A stretch of DNA of 27,831 bases, taken from Actinomycetota bacterium. Lineage in GTDB: Bacteria > Actinomycetota > Thermoleophilia > Solirubrobacterales > 70-9. The stretch spans positions 1-27,831 of the forward strand of contig JAFDWD010000126.1 in NCBI GenBank assembly GCA_018268695.1. The letters run 5' to 3'. Position numbers and translations under genes: made by a program. The notes under the pieces were generated by a model that made no database searches, had not been told where the DNA came from, and worked only from the letters and a program-made list of their open reading frames with translations. Position 1 is the stretch's first letter. The number at the start of each line of letters is the position of its first letter. Below, piece after piece: positions 1-7,355 of this stretch.

Positions 1-481
1 CGGCGAGGAAGGCCACGACCGTCTCCGGGATGTTCGGCATGAAGGCGACCACCCGGTCCCCTCGCCCGACTCCCTGCGCCCGTAACCAGGCGGCCACCGC
101 GGCGACCTCCGCCCGCAGCTCGCCACGGCTCAGCTCGGTCAGCTCGCGCAGCTCGGAGGCATGGAAGATGGCCGGATCGTCGTCCGCCCCGACGCCGAGC
201 AGGCGCTCGGCGTAGTTGAGGGAGACGTTCGGGAACCAACGGGCGCCCGGCATCTCGTGGGAAGCGAGGACCGGCTCGCGCTCGCCGTCCGAGGGCACGT
301 CGAAGAAGTCGAGGATCGCTCCCCAGAACCCCTCCGTGTCCTCGATCGACCAGCGCCAGAGCTCACCGTAGGTGTCGCACGAGATACCGCGTTGCGCCGC
401 CAGCCGACGCGCGAACTCGCTCATCCGGCAACCCTCGACCAATCGGGTCGACGGTTCCCAGACCGGGGTCGGAGCGGTCAT
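1..481 (-). CDS. aacS: Acetoacetyl-CoA synthetase (acetoacetate-CoA ligase), N-terminal 160 residues, truncated by window edge
   Basis: Only the N-terminus is present; the reading frame is open to the left edge. Visible family features are the W-rich stretch around residues 40-55 (YGELWRWS, then EGFW), DFFDVP, a MPGARWFP segment and SLNYAERLL, followed by the start of the AMP-binding domain (GVGRGDRVVAFMPNIPETVV). This order is characteristic of acetoacetate-CoA ligases within the ANL adenylating superfamily, which activate acetoacetate with ATP and CoA in the cytoplasm. The ATG overlaps the stop of the upstream ABC ATPase (ATGA), with GGAGG about 6 bases before it, so it is the last visible gene of the transporter operon and probably translationally coupled to it. 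A related propionyl- or medium-chain acyl-CoA ligase is less likely because of the specific N-terminal motifs. The adenylation and lysine motifs lie outside the window. Confidence 0.85.
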   Translation of the reverse strand, partial: MTAPTPVWEPSTRLVEGCRMSEFARRLAAQRGISCDTYGELWRWSIEDTEGFWGAILDFFDVPSDGEREPVLASHEMPGARWFPNVSLNYAERLLGVGADDDPAIFHASELRELTELSRGELRAEVAAVAAWLRAQGVGRGDRVVAFMPNIPETVVAFLA

Positions 482-1452
482 TTGCCCTCCTCTCCGCCGG
501 GGAAAAAGCAGGCGGCGGCCCACTCGTCGCCGCTCGCGAGCAAGGTCTGGGGATCGTCGGTGGAGCAGCGCTCGCGTCCGGCGACACAGGTCGGGCCGAC
601 CGGGCAGCGAGGGTGGAAGCGACAGCCCGCGGGTGGGTGTCGCGGGTCGGCCAGGGCACCGCCGGCGGTGCCGACCCTGATCGGCTCGCCATGCACGCGG
701 GGAACGCTGGCCAGGAGCGCACGCGTGTAGGGGTGACGAGGCGCCGCGAGCAGGCTGCGCCACGGTCCCTTCTCGACGGCCTGCCCCAGGTAGACGACCA
801 TCACCTGCTCGCAGAGATAGCTGACGACCCCGAGGTCATGGGAGATGCAGAGGTAGGTCAGGCCAAGCTCGTCGCGGAGCTGCCGCAGCAGGTTGAGGAC
901 CGCTGCCTGGACGGAGACGTCGAGTGCCGAGGTCACCTCGTCGAGGATCAGCATCCGTGGCTTCGCGGCCAATGCCCTGGCGATGCCGACGCGCTGCAAC
1001 TGACCGCCGCTCAACTCGTGGGGGTATCGGTCGGCCAGCGCCCCGCCCAGGGTCACCCGATCGAGCAGCTCGGCGACGGTCGGCCCTTCCGTGCCGCCGC
1101 TGCGGCGTCGGTGGGTGGCGATCGCCTCGGCAAGGCTGGCGCCGATCGTGCGGCGCGGGTTGAGGGTCGAGAACTGGTCCTGGAACACCATCTGCACGTT
1201 CTCCCTGACGTAACGGAGGTCGGCGCCCGCGGCGTTGGTGATCTCGCGCCCGTCCAGCTCGACGCGCCCGGAGAGACTCGGGACCAGCTGGACGATCGCC
1301 CGGGCGAGCGTCGACTTCCCCGAGCCCGACTCACCGACCACGCCGAGCGAGACACCTTCCTCGATCGCGAAGGAGACGCCGTCGACGGCGACGAGCGAGC
1401 CGGGCCCACGGCCGTAGCGGACCCGCAGCGAGTCGACCGCGAGCAGGGTCAC
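478..1452 (-). CDS. Oligopeptide/dipeptide ABC transporter ATP-binding protein (DppF/OppF type)
   Basis: This 324-residue cytoplasmic ATPase would power the importer encoded upstream. Walker A is GESGSGKST at residues 40-48, the Q-loop is in VFQDQ (about 89-93), the signature LSGGQ is at 147-151, and Walker B MLILDE is at 167-172 with the switch region ISHDLG following. The C-terminus carries the cysteine-containing peptide-transporter tail (HPYTRALL, then CRFHPRCP), typical of DppF/OppF. The start is the GTG at 1452, because it overlaps the stop of the preceding gene as GTGA and begins the ATPase domain directly. The open frame continues 39 codons upstream only as low-complexity Gly/Arg sequence. 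Its own stop overlaps the acetoacetyl-CoA synthetase start. Substrate cannot be read from an ATPase. Confidence 0.92.
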   Translation of the reverse strand: MTLLAVDSLRVRYGRGPGSLVAVDGVSFAIEEGVSLGVVGESGSGKSTLARAIVQLVPSLSGRVELDGREITNAAGADLRYVRENVQMVFQDQFSTLNPRRTIGASLAEAIATHRRRSGGTEGPTVAELLDRVTLGGALADRYPHELSGGQLQRVGIARALAAKPRMLILDEVTSALDVSVQAAVLNLLRQLRDELGLTYLCISHDLGVVSYLCEQVMVVYLGQAVEKGPWRSLLAAPRHPYTRALLASVPRVHGEPIRVGTAGGALADPRHPPAGCRFHPRCPVGPTCVAGRERCSTDDPQTLLASGDEWAAACFFPGGEEGK

Positions 1453-3344
1453 CGCGCCGCCCCCACCTCGGGCCGGTCGGCGGCCAGGAAGCAGGCGACC
1501 CGATCCTCCGTGGCGACCTCCACCAGCTGCGGCACCTCGGCACGACAGCGATCCACCGCCACCGGGCAACGCGCCGCGAAGGGACAGTGGGCGATCTCCT
1601 CGCCCGCCGCCGGTGGGCGACCCGGGATCGCCTCCAGCTCGGCCGCCCCGCCGCTCGGGGCGAGCTCCAGGATCGAGGCGAGCAAACCTTTGGTGTAGGG
1701 GTGACGCGGTTCGGAGAGAACCCGCTCTCGCGGCCCCTCCTCGACGATCGAGCCGTGATACATGACGACGATCCGGTCGCAGATCTGGTTGACGACGCCG
1801 AGGTCGTGGGAGATCAACACGATCGAGGTCCCGTCCTCCTCCTTGATCGACTTCAAGACCGCGAGGATCTCGGCCTGGACGGTCACGTCGAGGGCGGTGG
1901 TCGGCTCGTCGGCGATCAGCACGCGAGGCCGGGTCATCAGACCCATCGCGATCATGATCCGCTGCTGCATGCCCCCGGAGAACTGATGTGGGTAGCGCTT
2001 CAGTGCCTTGCCCGGTTCCCCGATCCGCACCTCGGCGAGGCGCCGTTCCGCCTCACCGAGCGCCGCCGCGCGGCGCAGGCCACGGTGCCGTCGCACGCCG
2101 TCGATCAGCTGGCCGCCGATCCGCGCCGCCGGATTCATCGACGACTGCGGATCCTGGAAGATCATCGCCATCTTGGTGCCGAACACCCTCTCCTCGTCCT
2201 CGCGCCGGAGGGTTGTGAGATCGACTCCGTCGATGCTCATCGCCGACACCTCGGCCCGCAGCGGATAGGGAACGAGCCGCGCCAGCGAAAGCGCGGTAAG
2301 GGTCTTGCCGCTACCGGTCTCACCGACGATCCCGAGCGCCTCCCCGGGTCGCAGCGAGAGCGAGACGTCACGCACCAGGCGACTCTCGCCGGCGGCGAAG
2401 ACATCGAGGTGACGGACGTCCAGTGCACCACCCTTCGTCGCGGGCTCCGGGCCGACGGCGACGGGCCGGGCGACGTCGGCCGCGCCGGCCCGTCGTGGCG
2501 GGCTCGTGAACCAGAGGCGTGGGTTCAGCGCGCGCGCCAGCGCCTCGCCCAGGTAGACGACCGCGATCCCCGTCAAGGTGATCGCCGCGGCCGGAGCGAT
2601 CGCGGCCCAGGGCGTCGTGTAGATCGATTTGATCCCGCTCGCCAGCAGCGTCCCCCAGTCATAGGAGGGAGGCTGCACGCCGAGCCCGAGAAAGCTGAGG
2701 CCGGAGATCTCGATGATGCTGCCCGCGACGCAGGCGAGACCGGCGAGGACGAGGGGCTCCGCCATGTTCGGCAGCAGGTAGCGAAAGACGAGCCGGGTCC
2801 GACCGACGCCGATCGCGCGAGCGCTGGCGACGAACTCTTTCGAGGCAACCGAGGTCGCATAGTTCTCCGCCAACCGGGCAAAGGCGGGCGCGGCGCCGAG
2901 CCCGACCGCGATCACCGCACCCTTTGCGCCGGTGCCGATGATCGCGACCAGGAAGAGGGCCAGGAGGATCGGCGGGAAGCTCATCGAAATCTCGATCGCG
3001 CGCCGACCGAGACCGCGCATCCGCGGTCCGAGGCCGGCGACCAGCGACCCGAGGCCGAAGCCGACCACGATCGAGATCGCCGCGGCGGCAAGACCCAGCT
3101 CCAGGGTGAGCCGGGTCGCCGCCAGGGTGCGGGCGAGAACGTCGCGGCCGAGGTCATCGGTGCCCAACGGGTGGGCGGAGGAGCTCGACTGGAAGGCTTC
3201 GAGGAGATCGGTTCGCGTCGCGGCGTCGCCGAAGACGATCGGCCCGACGACCGCGAGCGCCACCAGCATCGCGGCCATCGCGGTTCCGATCAGGCCGCTC
3301 GGGGAACCGAAGAAGGCGCGCGCGGCCGGGTGCTTCCGACTCAT
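1449..3344 (-). CDS. Fused ABC peptide-type permease and ATPase (DppC-DppD fusion)
   Basis: One 631-residue polypeptide combines two normally separate importer subunits. Residues 1-275 are a DppC-like inner-membrane permease: an N-terminal membrane segment (about 17-38), the HPLGTDDLGRDVL motif near 58-70, several further helices, and the ATPase-coupling EAA loop around 175-193 (ARAIGVGRTRLVFRYL). A Pro/Ala/Gly linker (about 278-305) leads into a complete DppD-type ATPase: Walker A GETGSGKT at 341-348, Q-loop Q397, signature FSGGMQQR at 455-462, Walker B VLIADEP at 475-481, and a Cys-containing peptide-transporter tail. The ATG at 3344 overlaps the permease stop upstream (ATGA), and the stop overlaps the next ATPase start. 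There is no frameshift or internal stop, so the fusion appears genuine. Separate DppC and DppD are the usual arrangement. Confidence 0.92.
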   Translation of the reverse strand: MSRKHPAARAFFGSPSGLIGTAMAAMLVALAVVGPIVFGDAATRTDLLEAFQSSSSAHPLGTDDLGRDVLARTLAATRLTLELGLAAAAISIVVGFGLGSLVAGLGPRMRGLGRRAIEISMSFPPILLALFLVAIIGTGAKGAVIAVGLGAAPAFARLAENYATSVASKEFVASARAIGVGRTRLVFRYLLPNMAEPLVLAGLACVAGSIIEISGLSFLGLGVQPPSYDWGTLLASGIKSIYTTPWAAIAPAAAITLTGIAVVYLGEALARALNPRLWFTSPPRRAGAADVARPVAVGPEPATKGGALDVRHLDVFAAGESRLVRDVSLSLRPGEALGIVGETGSGKTLTALSLARLVPYPLRAEVSAMSIDGVDLTTLRREDEERVFGTKMAMIFQDPQSSMNPAARIGGQLIDGVRRHRGLRRAAALGEAERRLAEVRIGEPGKALKRYPHQFSGGMQQRIMIAMGLMTRPRVLIADEPTTALDVTVQAEILAVLKSIKEEDGTSIVLISHDLGVVNQICDRIVVMYHGSIVEEGPRERVLSEPRHPYTKGLLASILELAPSGGAAELEAIPGRPPAAGEEIAHCPFAARCPVAVDRCRAEVPQLVEVATEDRVACFLAADRPEVGAAR

Positions 3345-4306
3345 GCGAGCTCCAGCCCCCGCTGCGCCGCCGAGCGCGGATCGATCAGGGAGACGGCGAT
3401 GTCGACCAGGGCGTTGACCAGGACGACGATCAACGCGAGCAGCAGCGCCGCCCCTTGGACGACCGGGAAATTGAGGCGCAACACCGACTGGGTCAAGAGC
3501 AGCCCCAACCCGTTCCAGGAAAAGACGGTCTCGACGATGATCGCGCTGCCGATGCTCTGGGCAAAGATCGTCCCGCCCAAGGTCAGTGCCGCGGTCAACA
3601 CGTTCGGAAGGACGTAGCGACCGTAGATCGAGCGGGCGGGCAGACGCTTGCTCCGGGCCGCCCGGACGTAGTTCTGACGCAGCACGCCAAGGGTCTCGAC
3701 GCGGACGATCCGAGCAAGCAGCGCGGCCTGCGGGATCGCGATCGAGAGCGCGGGCAGGACCACCGACTGCGGCCCTTCGTTGCCGCCCACCGGGAACAAC
3801 TGCCAAGTCACCGCGAAGAGGAGGGACAAGACGGTCGCCGCCACGTAGCCGGGCACCGAGCCGGCGAATCCGGTGACGAACACGAACCCATGCTCCGCCC
3901 AGGGTCGTCGGCCGTCGGCGGTCAGGGCCCCGAACAGGATCCCGAGGCTGACGCCCGCCACCAGGACGATCGCCACCGCGACCCCGATCAACTCCAGCTC
4001 GTTGACGATCCGGGTGCTGAGTTCGGTCGAGACCGGGACGTGACTGGTGAAGGATTCGCCGAAATCGAGGTGGACCGCTCCCAGCGTGTAGTGCCAGTAC
4101 TGGGAGAGGATCGATTCGTTCAGTCCGAGTTCGGTCCGCAGCGCCTCCACCGACGCGTCCGACGCCTTCGCCCCCAGCACCAGGCGCGCCGGATCGCCGG
4201 GGATCAGTCGCACGATCAGGAAGGTGGCGATCTCGACCACCCAGACGACGAGAAGAAACGCGCCCAGCCGGCGTAGAAGGAACCGCAGGTAAGGATGTCC
4301 GCTCAA
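3341..4306 (-). CDS. Peptide-type ABC transporter permease (DppB/OppB family)
   Basis: A 321-residue inner-membrane permease of the binding-protein-dependent class. The N-terminus shows the DppB/OppB signature: a first helix (FLLVVWVVEIATFLIV, residues about 17-32) followed by RLIPGDPARLVLG. About five more hydrophobic segments follow, with a coupling loop in the second half (YVRAARSKRLPARSIYGRYV, then LPN). The start codon is TTG at 4306; no ATG or GTG lies nearby in frame, and the N-terminal helix begins about ten residues later. The Shine-Dalgarno region is weak (GGCGGGATCGG). It begins 37 bases after the substrate-binding protein stop, and its own stop overlaps the fused permease-ATPase start, so the pair forms the importer channel. 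Confidence 0.92.
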   Translation of the reverse strand: MSGHPYLRFLLRRLGAFLLVVWVVEIATFLIVRLIPGDPARLVLGAKASDASVEALRTELGLNESILSQYWHYTLGAVHLDFGESFTSHVPVSTELSTRIVNELELIGVAVAIVLVAGVSLGILFGALTADGRRPWAEHGFVFVTGFAGSVPGYVAATVLSLLFAVTWQLFPVGGNEGPQSVVLPALSIAIPQAALLARIVRVETLGVLRQNYVRAARSKRLPARSIYGRYVLPNVLTAALTLGGTIFAQSIGSAIIVETVFSWNGLGLLLTQSVLRLNFPVVQGAALLLALIVVLVNALVDIAVSLIDPRSAAQRGLELA

Positions 4307-4343
4307 CGCGACGGTCCGATCCCGCCGTGGTGCGCGCCCGCCA

Positions 4344-6017
4344 CTATTCGGTCTTGAACAGCGTGAAGGGATCGATCAGGTAGCCGTAGGCGGCCTGGAA
4401 CTTCCAGCCGTTGGCGAACCAGGAGGTCGCCTGTACACCCATCGGCCGAACGTTGAAATCCTTCGCGGGCTGAGCCAGAGCCTGGTCCCACGCCGCACAC
4501 TCGGAGCCCTCCGGGGCCGCGGTCGCCTTCGACGCGAGGGCGTAGTACTTCTGGTTCTTGATCCCGAGCGCGGAGTCCTGGGCGGGCAGGATCGCCGGGT
4601 TCGGGAACGACGAGTAATACGCGAACACGGTCAGGTCATAAGCCTTGGTCGTGAACAGCGCCGTCACCCAGGTGTCGACGTCGGTGCTCTTGACGGTCGA
4701 TTCGATACCGACCTTCCGCAGCTGTTCTTGCATGTATTCGCCGAGCGGCCCGGTCGCGTTCCACATCGCGATGCGGAGACTGAGCTTCTTGCCGTCCTTG
4801 GCCATGATCCCGTCGGCGCCCGGGGCGTACCCGTCTTCTTCGAGCGCTTTCTTGGCCGCGGTCGGGTCGTAGGGCGCGGCGAACCGCCCGACCGCCTTGT
4901 TGTAGCACTTCATGTTCGGCGTCAGCATGGTGTCGAAGGCGATGCCCTGCGCGGAGAAGGCGGCCTTCACCATCTGCTTGTTGTCGAGCGCCATGAAGAC
5001 GGCTTCGCGAACGCTCCGGTCGGCACCGGGCAGACCCGCTTCTTCGTTCATCACGGTTCCCCAGCTACCGACCTGGAGCGCCTGGGTCCGGAAGCTGTAG
5101 TCGGACTTGGTGGCGGCGACCCGCTGCTCGTTGACACCGGTCAGCGGGGTCACGTCGACCTGCCCCGTGGTGAACATGTTCGCCGCGGTGTTCTCGTCGG
5201 TGGTGACGCTGATCGTGATCTTCGACGGGACTCCGTTCTCGCCGGCCGTCCAGCCGGTCGGGCCCCAGTCATAGCCCTTGCGCAGGTTGAAGACGTAGCT
5301 GCTGCCGCGGGAACTGGCGGCCGCGTCGAGTTCGTAGGGGCCGCTTCCGTTCGGTGCCGACCCGAGGCTCTTCGGGTCTTTCAGGCCCGCCGGGCAGATG
5401 ATCGAGCCCGGGAACGCGGTGGCGAAGGACATGACCAGTGCGTTGTACGGTTTCGTCAGGGTCACCGTCACCGTGCCCGCGCCTTCGTCCGCGGTGACGC
5501 TCTTCAGCTTGCCCGGGCCGAGGACGTAGCCGGCGTAAGGGCCGGCCGTGGAAGCCGCGAGTGAGTACCGAAGCGAATTGGCCACCACTTCAGGGGTGAC
5601 CGGGGTGCCATCGTCGCACTTGGCGCCGGTCGCGATCCTGAAAGTGGCCGAGGTCGGCGTCGTCGTCCAGGACTTGGCCAGATACGGCTCCACCTCACCG
5701 GTCGGCGAGAGGTAGACGAGGCGATCGTAGGTGAGGGCGATCGCCTGGACCGCGAGATTGGTGGCGCCGGTCGTGGCCGGGTCGAAGGTGTCGACGTCGT
5801 CGACCGAGCGAATCGTCACATCGCCGCCCGGACCGGTCGCGACCGGTCCGCCGCCTTCGCTCTCCACCGACCCGCCTTCGACCTTTGCCGGGGCCGAGGA
5901 GGATCCCGAACTGCCGCAGGCGGCGAGCGCCACCGAGAGCAATCCGCTCGCGACGAGACCCACGACCAGGACAACCAACGGCTTCAGCCTCGCACTGGAC
6001 TTCCCCGATTTCGCCAC
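4344..6017 (-). CDS. Peptide/solute-binding lipoprotein of ABC importer (SBP family 5)
   Basis: About 557 residues. After a positively charged N-terminus (KSGKSSARLK) comes one hydrophobic segment and a lipobox LAAC, giving an acylated Cys at about residue 34. A Gly/Ser-rich tether follows, then the extracellular family 5 binding fold (VDTFDPATT, then YDRLVYLSPTGEVEPYLAKSW). This family binds peptides but also nickel, opines, sugars and other solutes, so the ligand is unknown. The open frame extends further upstream, but the GTG at 6017, about 7 bases after a GGGGA-type ribosome site, fits best; GTG at 6023 is the alternative. It is the first gene of the importer operon, preceded by a candidate promoter. 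Confidence 0.92.
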   Translation of the reverse strand: MAKSGKSSARLKPLVVLVVGLVASGLLSVALAACGSSGSSSAPAKVEGGSVESEGGGPVATGPGGDVTIRSVDDVDTFDPATTGATNLAVQAIALTYDRLVYLSPTGEVEPYLAKSWTTTPTSATFRIATGAKCDDGTPVTPEVVANSLRYSLAASTAGPYAGYVLGPGKLKSVTADEGAGTVTVTLTKPYNALVMSFATAFPGSIICPAGLKDPKSLGSAPNGSGPYELDAAASSRGSSYVFNLRKGYDWGPTGWTAGENGVPSKITISVTTDENTAANMFTTGQVDVTPLTGVNEQRVAATKSDYSFRTQALQVGSWGTVMNEEAGLPGADRSVREAVFMALDNKQMVKAAFSAQGIAFDTMLTPNMKCYNKAVGRFAAPYDPTAAKKALEEDGYAPGADGIMAKDGKKLSLRIAMWNATGPLGEYMQEQLRKVGIESTVKSTDVDTWVTALFTTKAYDLTVFAYYSSFPNPAILPAQDSALGIKNQKYYALASKATAAPEGSECAAWDQALAQPAKDFNVRPMGVQATSWFANGWKFQAAYGYLIDPFTLFKTE

Positions 6018-6093
6018 TTCCACTCTCCCCTCATCGGCATTCCTAAAGTTGGCCGATGCGTTGGTTAAACCGATCAGTCGTGTTGCAAAGGCC

Positions 6094-6121
6094 ACTGTAC
6101 AGACTCACGTCGGTAAGTCAA
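6094..6121 (-). promoter_or_regulatory. Candidate promoter of the ABC importer operon
   Basis: On the minus strand a TTGACT hexamer (6116-6121) and TACAGT (6094-6099) are separated by 16 bases, a reasonable match to a housekeeping sigma promoter. It would start transcription about 70 bases before the binding-protein GTG. No other good promoter is evident between the binding protein and the tetR terminator. Confidence 0.45.
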
Positions 6122-6179
6122 GGCTGCCTTTCCGTCGCTGATCGCGCACCTCTCCGCGCGTCACGGGATGCCAAAAGCG

Positions 6180-6196
6180 GGGCCGCGTCGCGGCCC
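6180..6196 (-). terminator. Rho-independent terminator after the TetR gene
   Basis: A perfect 7-bp G+C stem (GGGCCGC / GCGGCCC) with a 3-base loop, followed on the minus strand by CGC and four T residues. It begins 23 bases after the TetR stop codon and separates that gene from the importer promoter downstream. Confidence 0.6.
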
Positions 6197-6219
6197 ATCG
6201 GGACTTCGGATCGGAAGAG

Positions 6220-6834
6220 CTATCTGCCCTGTGCGGCGTCGGCGTCGCCGACCCCGGCGGGGCGGCGGCCAAGCAGGATGTGGATCACTTCGTCCCTGAT
6301 CACGGTGCGCTCGAGCTCGGCCTCGGTCGTGTAGGCCTGCAGTGCCAGCCCGTTCAGCACCGCGTCCAGACGCCAGCTCCACGGGATCTCATCCGGCCCG
6401 GCGGCAGGCACCAGCCCCTCCAGCGCGAAGTCGAGGAGCCGGTACCAGCTCTGCAGGCGCCCCTCGATCTTGCTCCTCACCTCGGGCAGGTGGGCCGCCT
6501 CACCGTAGGCGATGATCCACACCCTCCAGGTCTCGCCCATCGACTCGACGTCGAGTGCGCAGTCGAGCAGGTTGACGAGGCGGTCGATCCCGGCAGGGGT
6601 GTCGTCGACCGCCGCCCGACAAAGCGCCTGCGCCCGGGTGGAGACGAAGCTCAAGGTCTCCGTCAACAGCTCCTGGCGATTCGCGAAGTAGTGGTTGAGC
6701 ATCCCGGTGCTCACTCCGGCCTGCTCGGCCACACCGCGCATCGTGGTCCCTGCGAAGCCGGAACGGGCGATCACACTTGCGGCGGCGCGGCAGATCTGCT
6801 CACGCCTGATCGGCTCCATCCCCAATTTCGGCAA
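6220..6834 (-). CDS. TetR-family transcriptional regulator, BetI-like
   Basis: A 204-residue DNA-binding repressor. The N-terminus from the chosen TTG start reads MPKLGMEPIRREQ, which closely matches my recollection of the conserved start of BetI proteins, and AGGAGG lies 4 bases before the TTG. An ATG five codons in (6819) would lose this motif and the spacing. The helix-turn-helix is at about residues 28-50 (TTMRGVAEQAGVSTGMLNHYF), followed by an all-helical ligand-binding domain. Despite the BetI-like N-terminus there are no glycine-betaine synthesis genes nearby. The gene is divergent from ridA and lies between the importer and the aminotransferase/hydantoinase genes, so it is the best candidate local regulator. 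Its likely operators are the 20-bp boxes described below; this is an inference. Confidence 0.9.
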   Translation of the reverse strand: MPKLGMEPIRREQICRAAASVIARSGFAGTTMRGVAEQAGVSTGMLNHYFANRQELLTETLSFVSTRAQALCRAAVDDTPAGIDRLVNLLDCALDVESMGETWRVWIIAYGEAAHLPEVRSKIEGRLQSWYRLLDFALEGLVPAAGPDEIPWSWRLDAVLNGLALQAYTTEAELERTVIRDEVIHILLGRRPAGVGDADAAQGR

Positions 6835-6943
6835 CTTTCCTCCTGCACTCAAGTTCGGTCCGCACGCGCGTTCGCGCACTATAGTCAAGCAAAGGATACA
6901 AACCAGATGGTCGATATCTAACGAGACCACGGGAAGGAACCAG
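6835..6943. promoter_or_regulatory. Divergent tetR-ridA control region
   Basis: This 109-bp gap contains a palindrome ACTATAGT (6878-6885), which provides a TATAGT hexamer on both strands and could be a shared -10. It also contains a GATAC-AAAC element (6895-6902 region) and TCGATATC (6911-6918). The last two resemble the halves of the 20-bp boxes upstream of the aminotransferase and hyuA, but with a spacer about 5 bp longer. It is a probable autoregulatory operator region. No convincing -35 hexamers were found. Confidence 0.4.
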
Positions 6944-7327
6944 ATGACGATCGAGCGGCACACGACGCAGCCCGGGCTCGGCTTCAGCGATGCCGTGAGC
7001 GCCGCCGGACCGGGTCGATTGATCCACGTCTCCGGCAATGTCGGATTCGGCACCGACGGCAAGCTGGTGTCGGGTGGGATGGGCGCCGAGGCGCGGGCCA
7101 CGTTCGACAACATCGAACGTACGCTGGCCGAGGTCGGGGCGACGATGTCCCAGGTGGTCAAGATCCAGGCCTATCTGACGACCCTGGACTCCTATGGCGA
7201 GTTCGCCGAGGCCCGCGCCGAGCGGTTCGGCGAGAGCCTGCCGGCGAGCTCGGCGGTGCAGGTGGCGGGCCTGCTGGTCGGCGCGCAGATCGAGATCGAC
7301 GCGGTCGCCTTCGTCCCCGAGTCCTGA
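6944..7327 (+). CDS. RidA/YjgF/YER057c/UK114-family protein lacking the catalytic arginine
   Basis: This 127-residue protein has the RidA-family pattern: VSGNVGFGTDGKLV near residues 29-42, the central helix segment FDNIERTLAEVGATMSQVVKI (54-74), and a C-terminal QIEIDAVAF strand. Canonical RidA hydrolyses reactive enamine/imine intermediates from PLP enzymes using an Arg in a PARSCV-type motif; here the corresponding segment is LPASSAVQV, with Ser102 in the Arg position. It may therefore belong to a Rid subfamily with another activity. The ATG at 6944 follows GGGAAGGAA at good spacing; longer upstream starts have no support. It is divergent from tetR and convergent with a PLP-dependent aminotransferase 28 bases away, so a role in the same pathway is likely. 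Confidence 0.9.
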   Translation: MTIERHTTQPGLGFSDAVSAAGPGRLIHVSGNVGFGTDGKLVSGGMGAEARATFDNIERTLAEVGATMSQVVKIQAYLTTLDSYGEFAEARAERFGESLPASSAVQVAGLLVGAQIEIDAVAFVPES

Positions 7328-7355
7328 CCGGGGAACGGAGGCGAACCGACGGGCG

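Noticed and set aside
1587..3617. 676-codon plus-strand open frame opposite the importer genes
   Set aside because: It is antisense to well-supported ABC genes, rich in Arg, Asp and Gly with no domain, and results from high G+C codon bias. Similar frames at 613-1698, 3455-4276 and 4728-5564 were rejected for the same reason.
3345..3806. 154-codon upstream extension of the permease-ATPase fusion
   Set aside because: It overlaps the DppB-like gene in another frame and is low-complexity; the ATG in the ATGA overlap is better supported.
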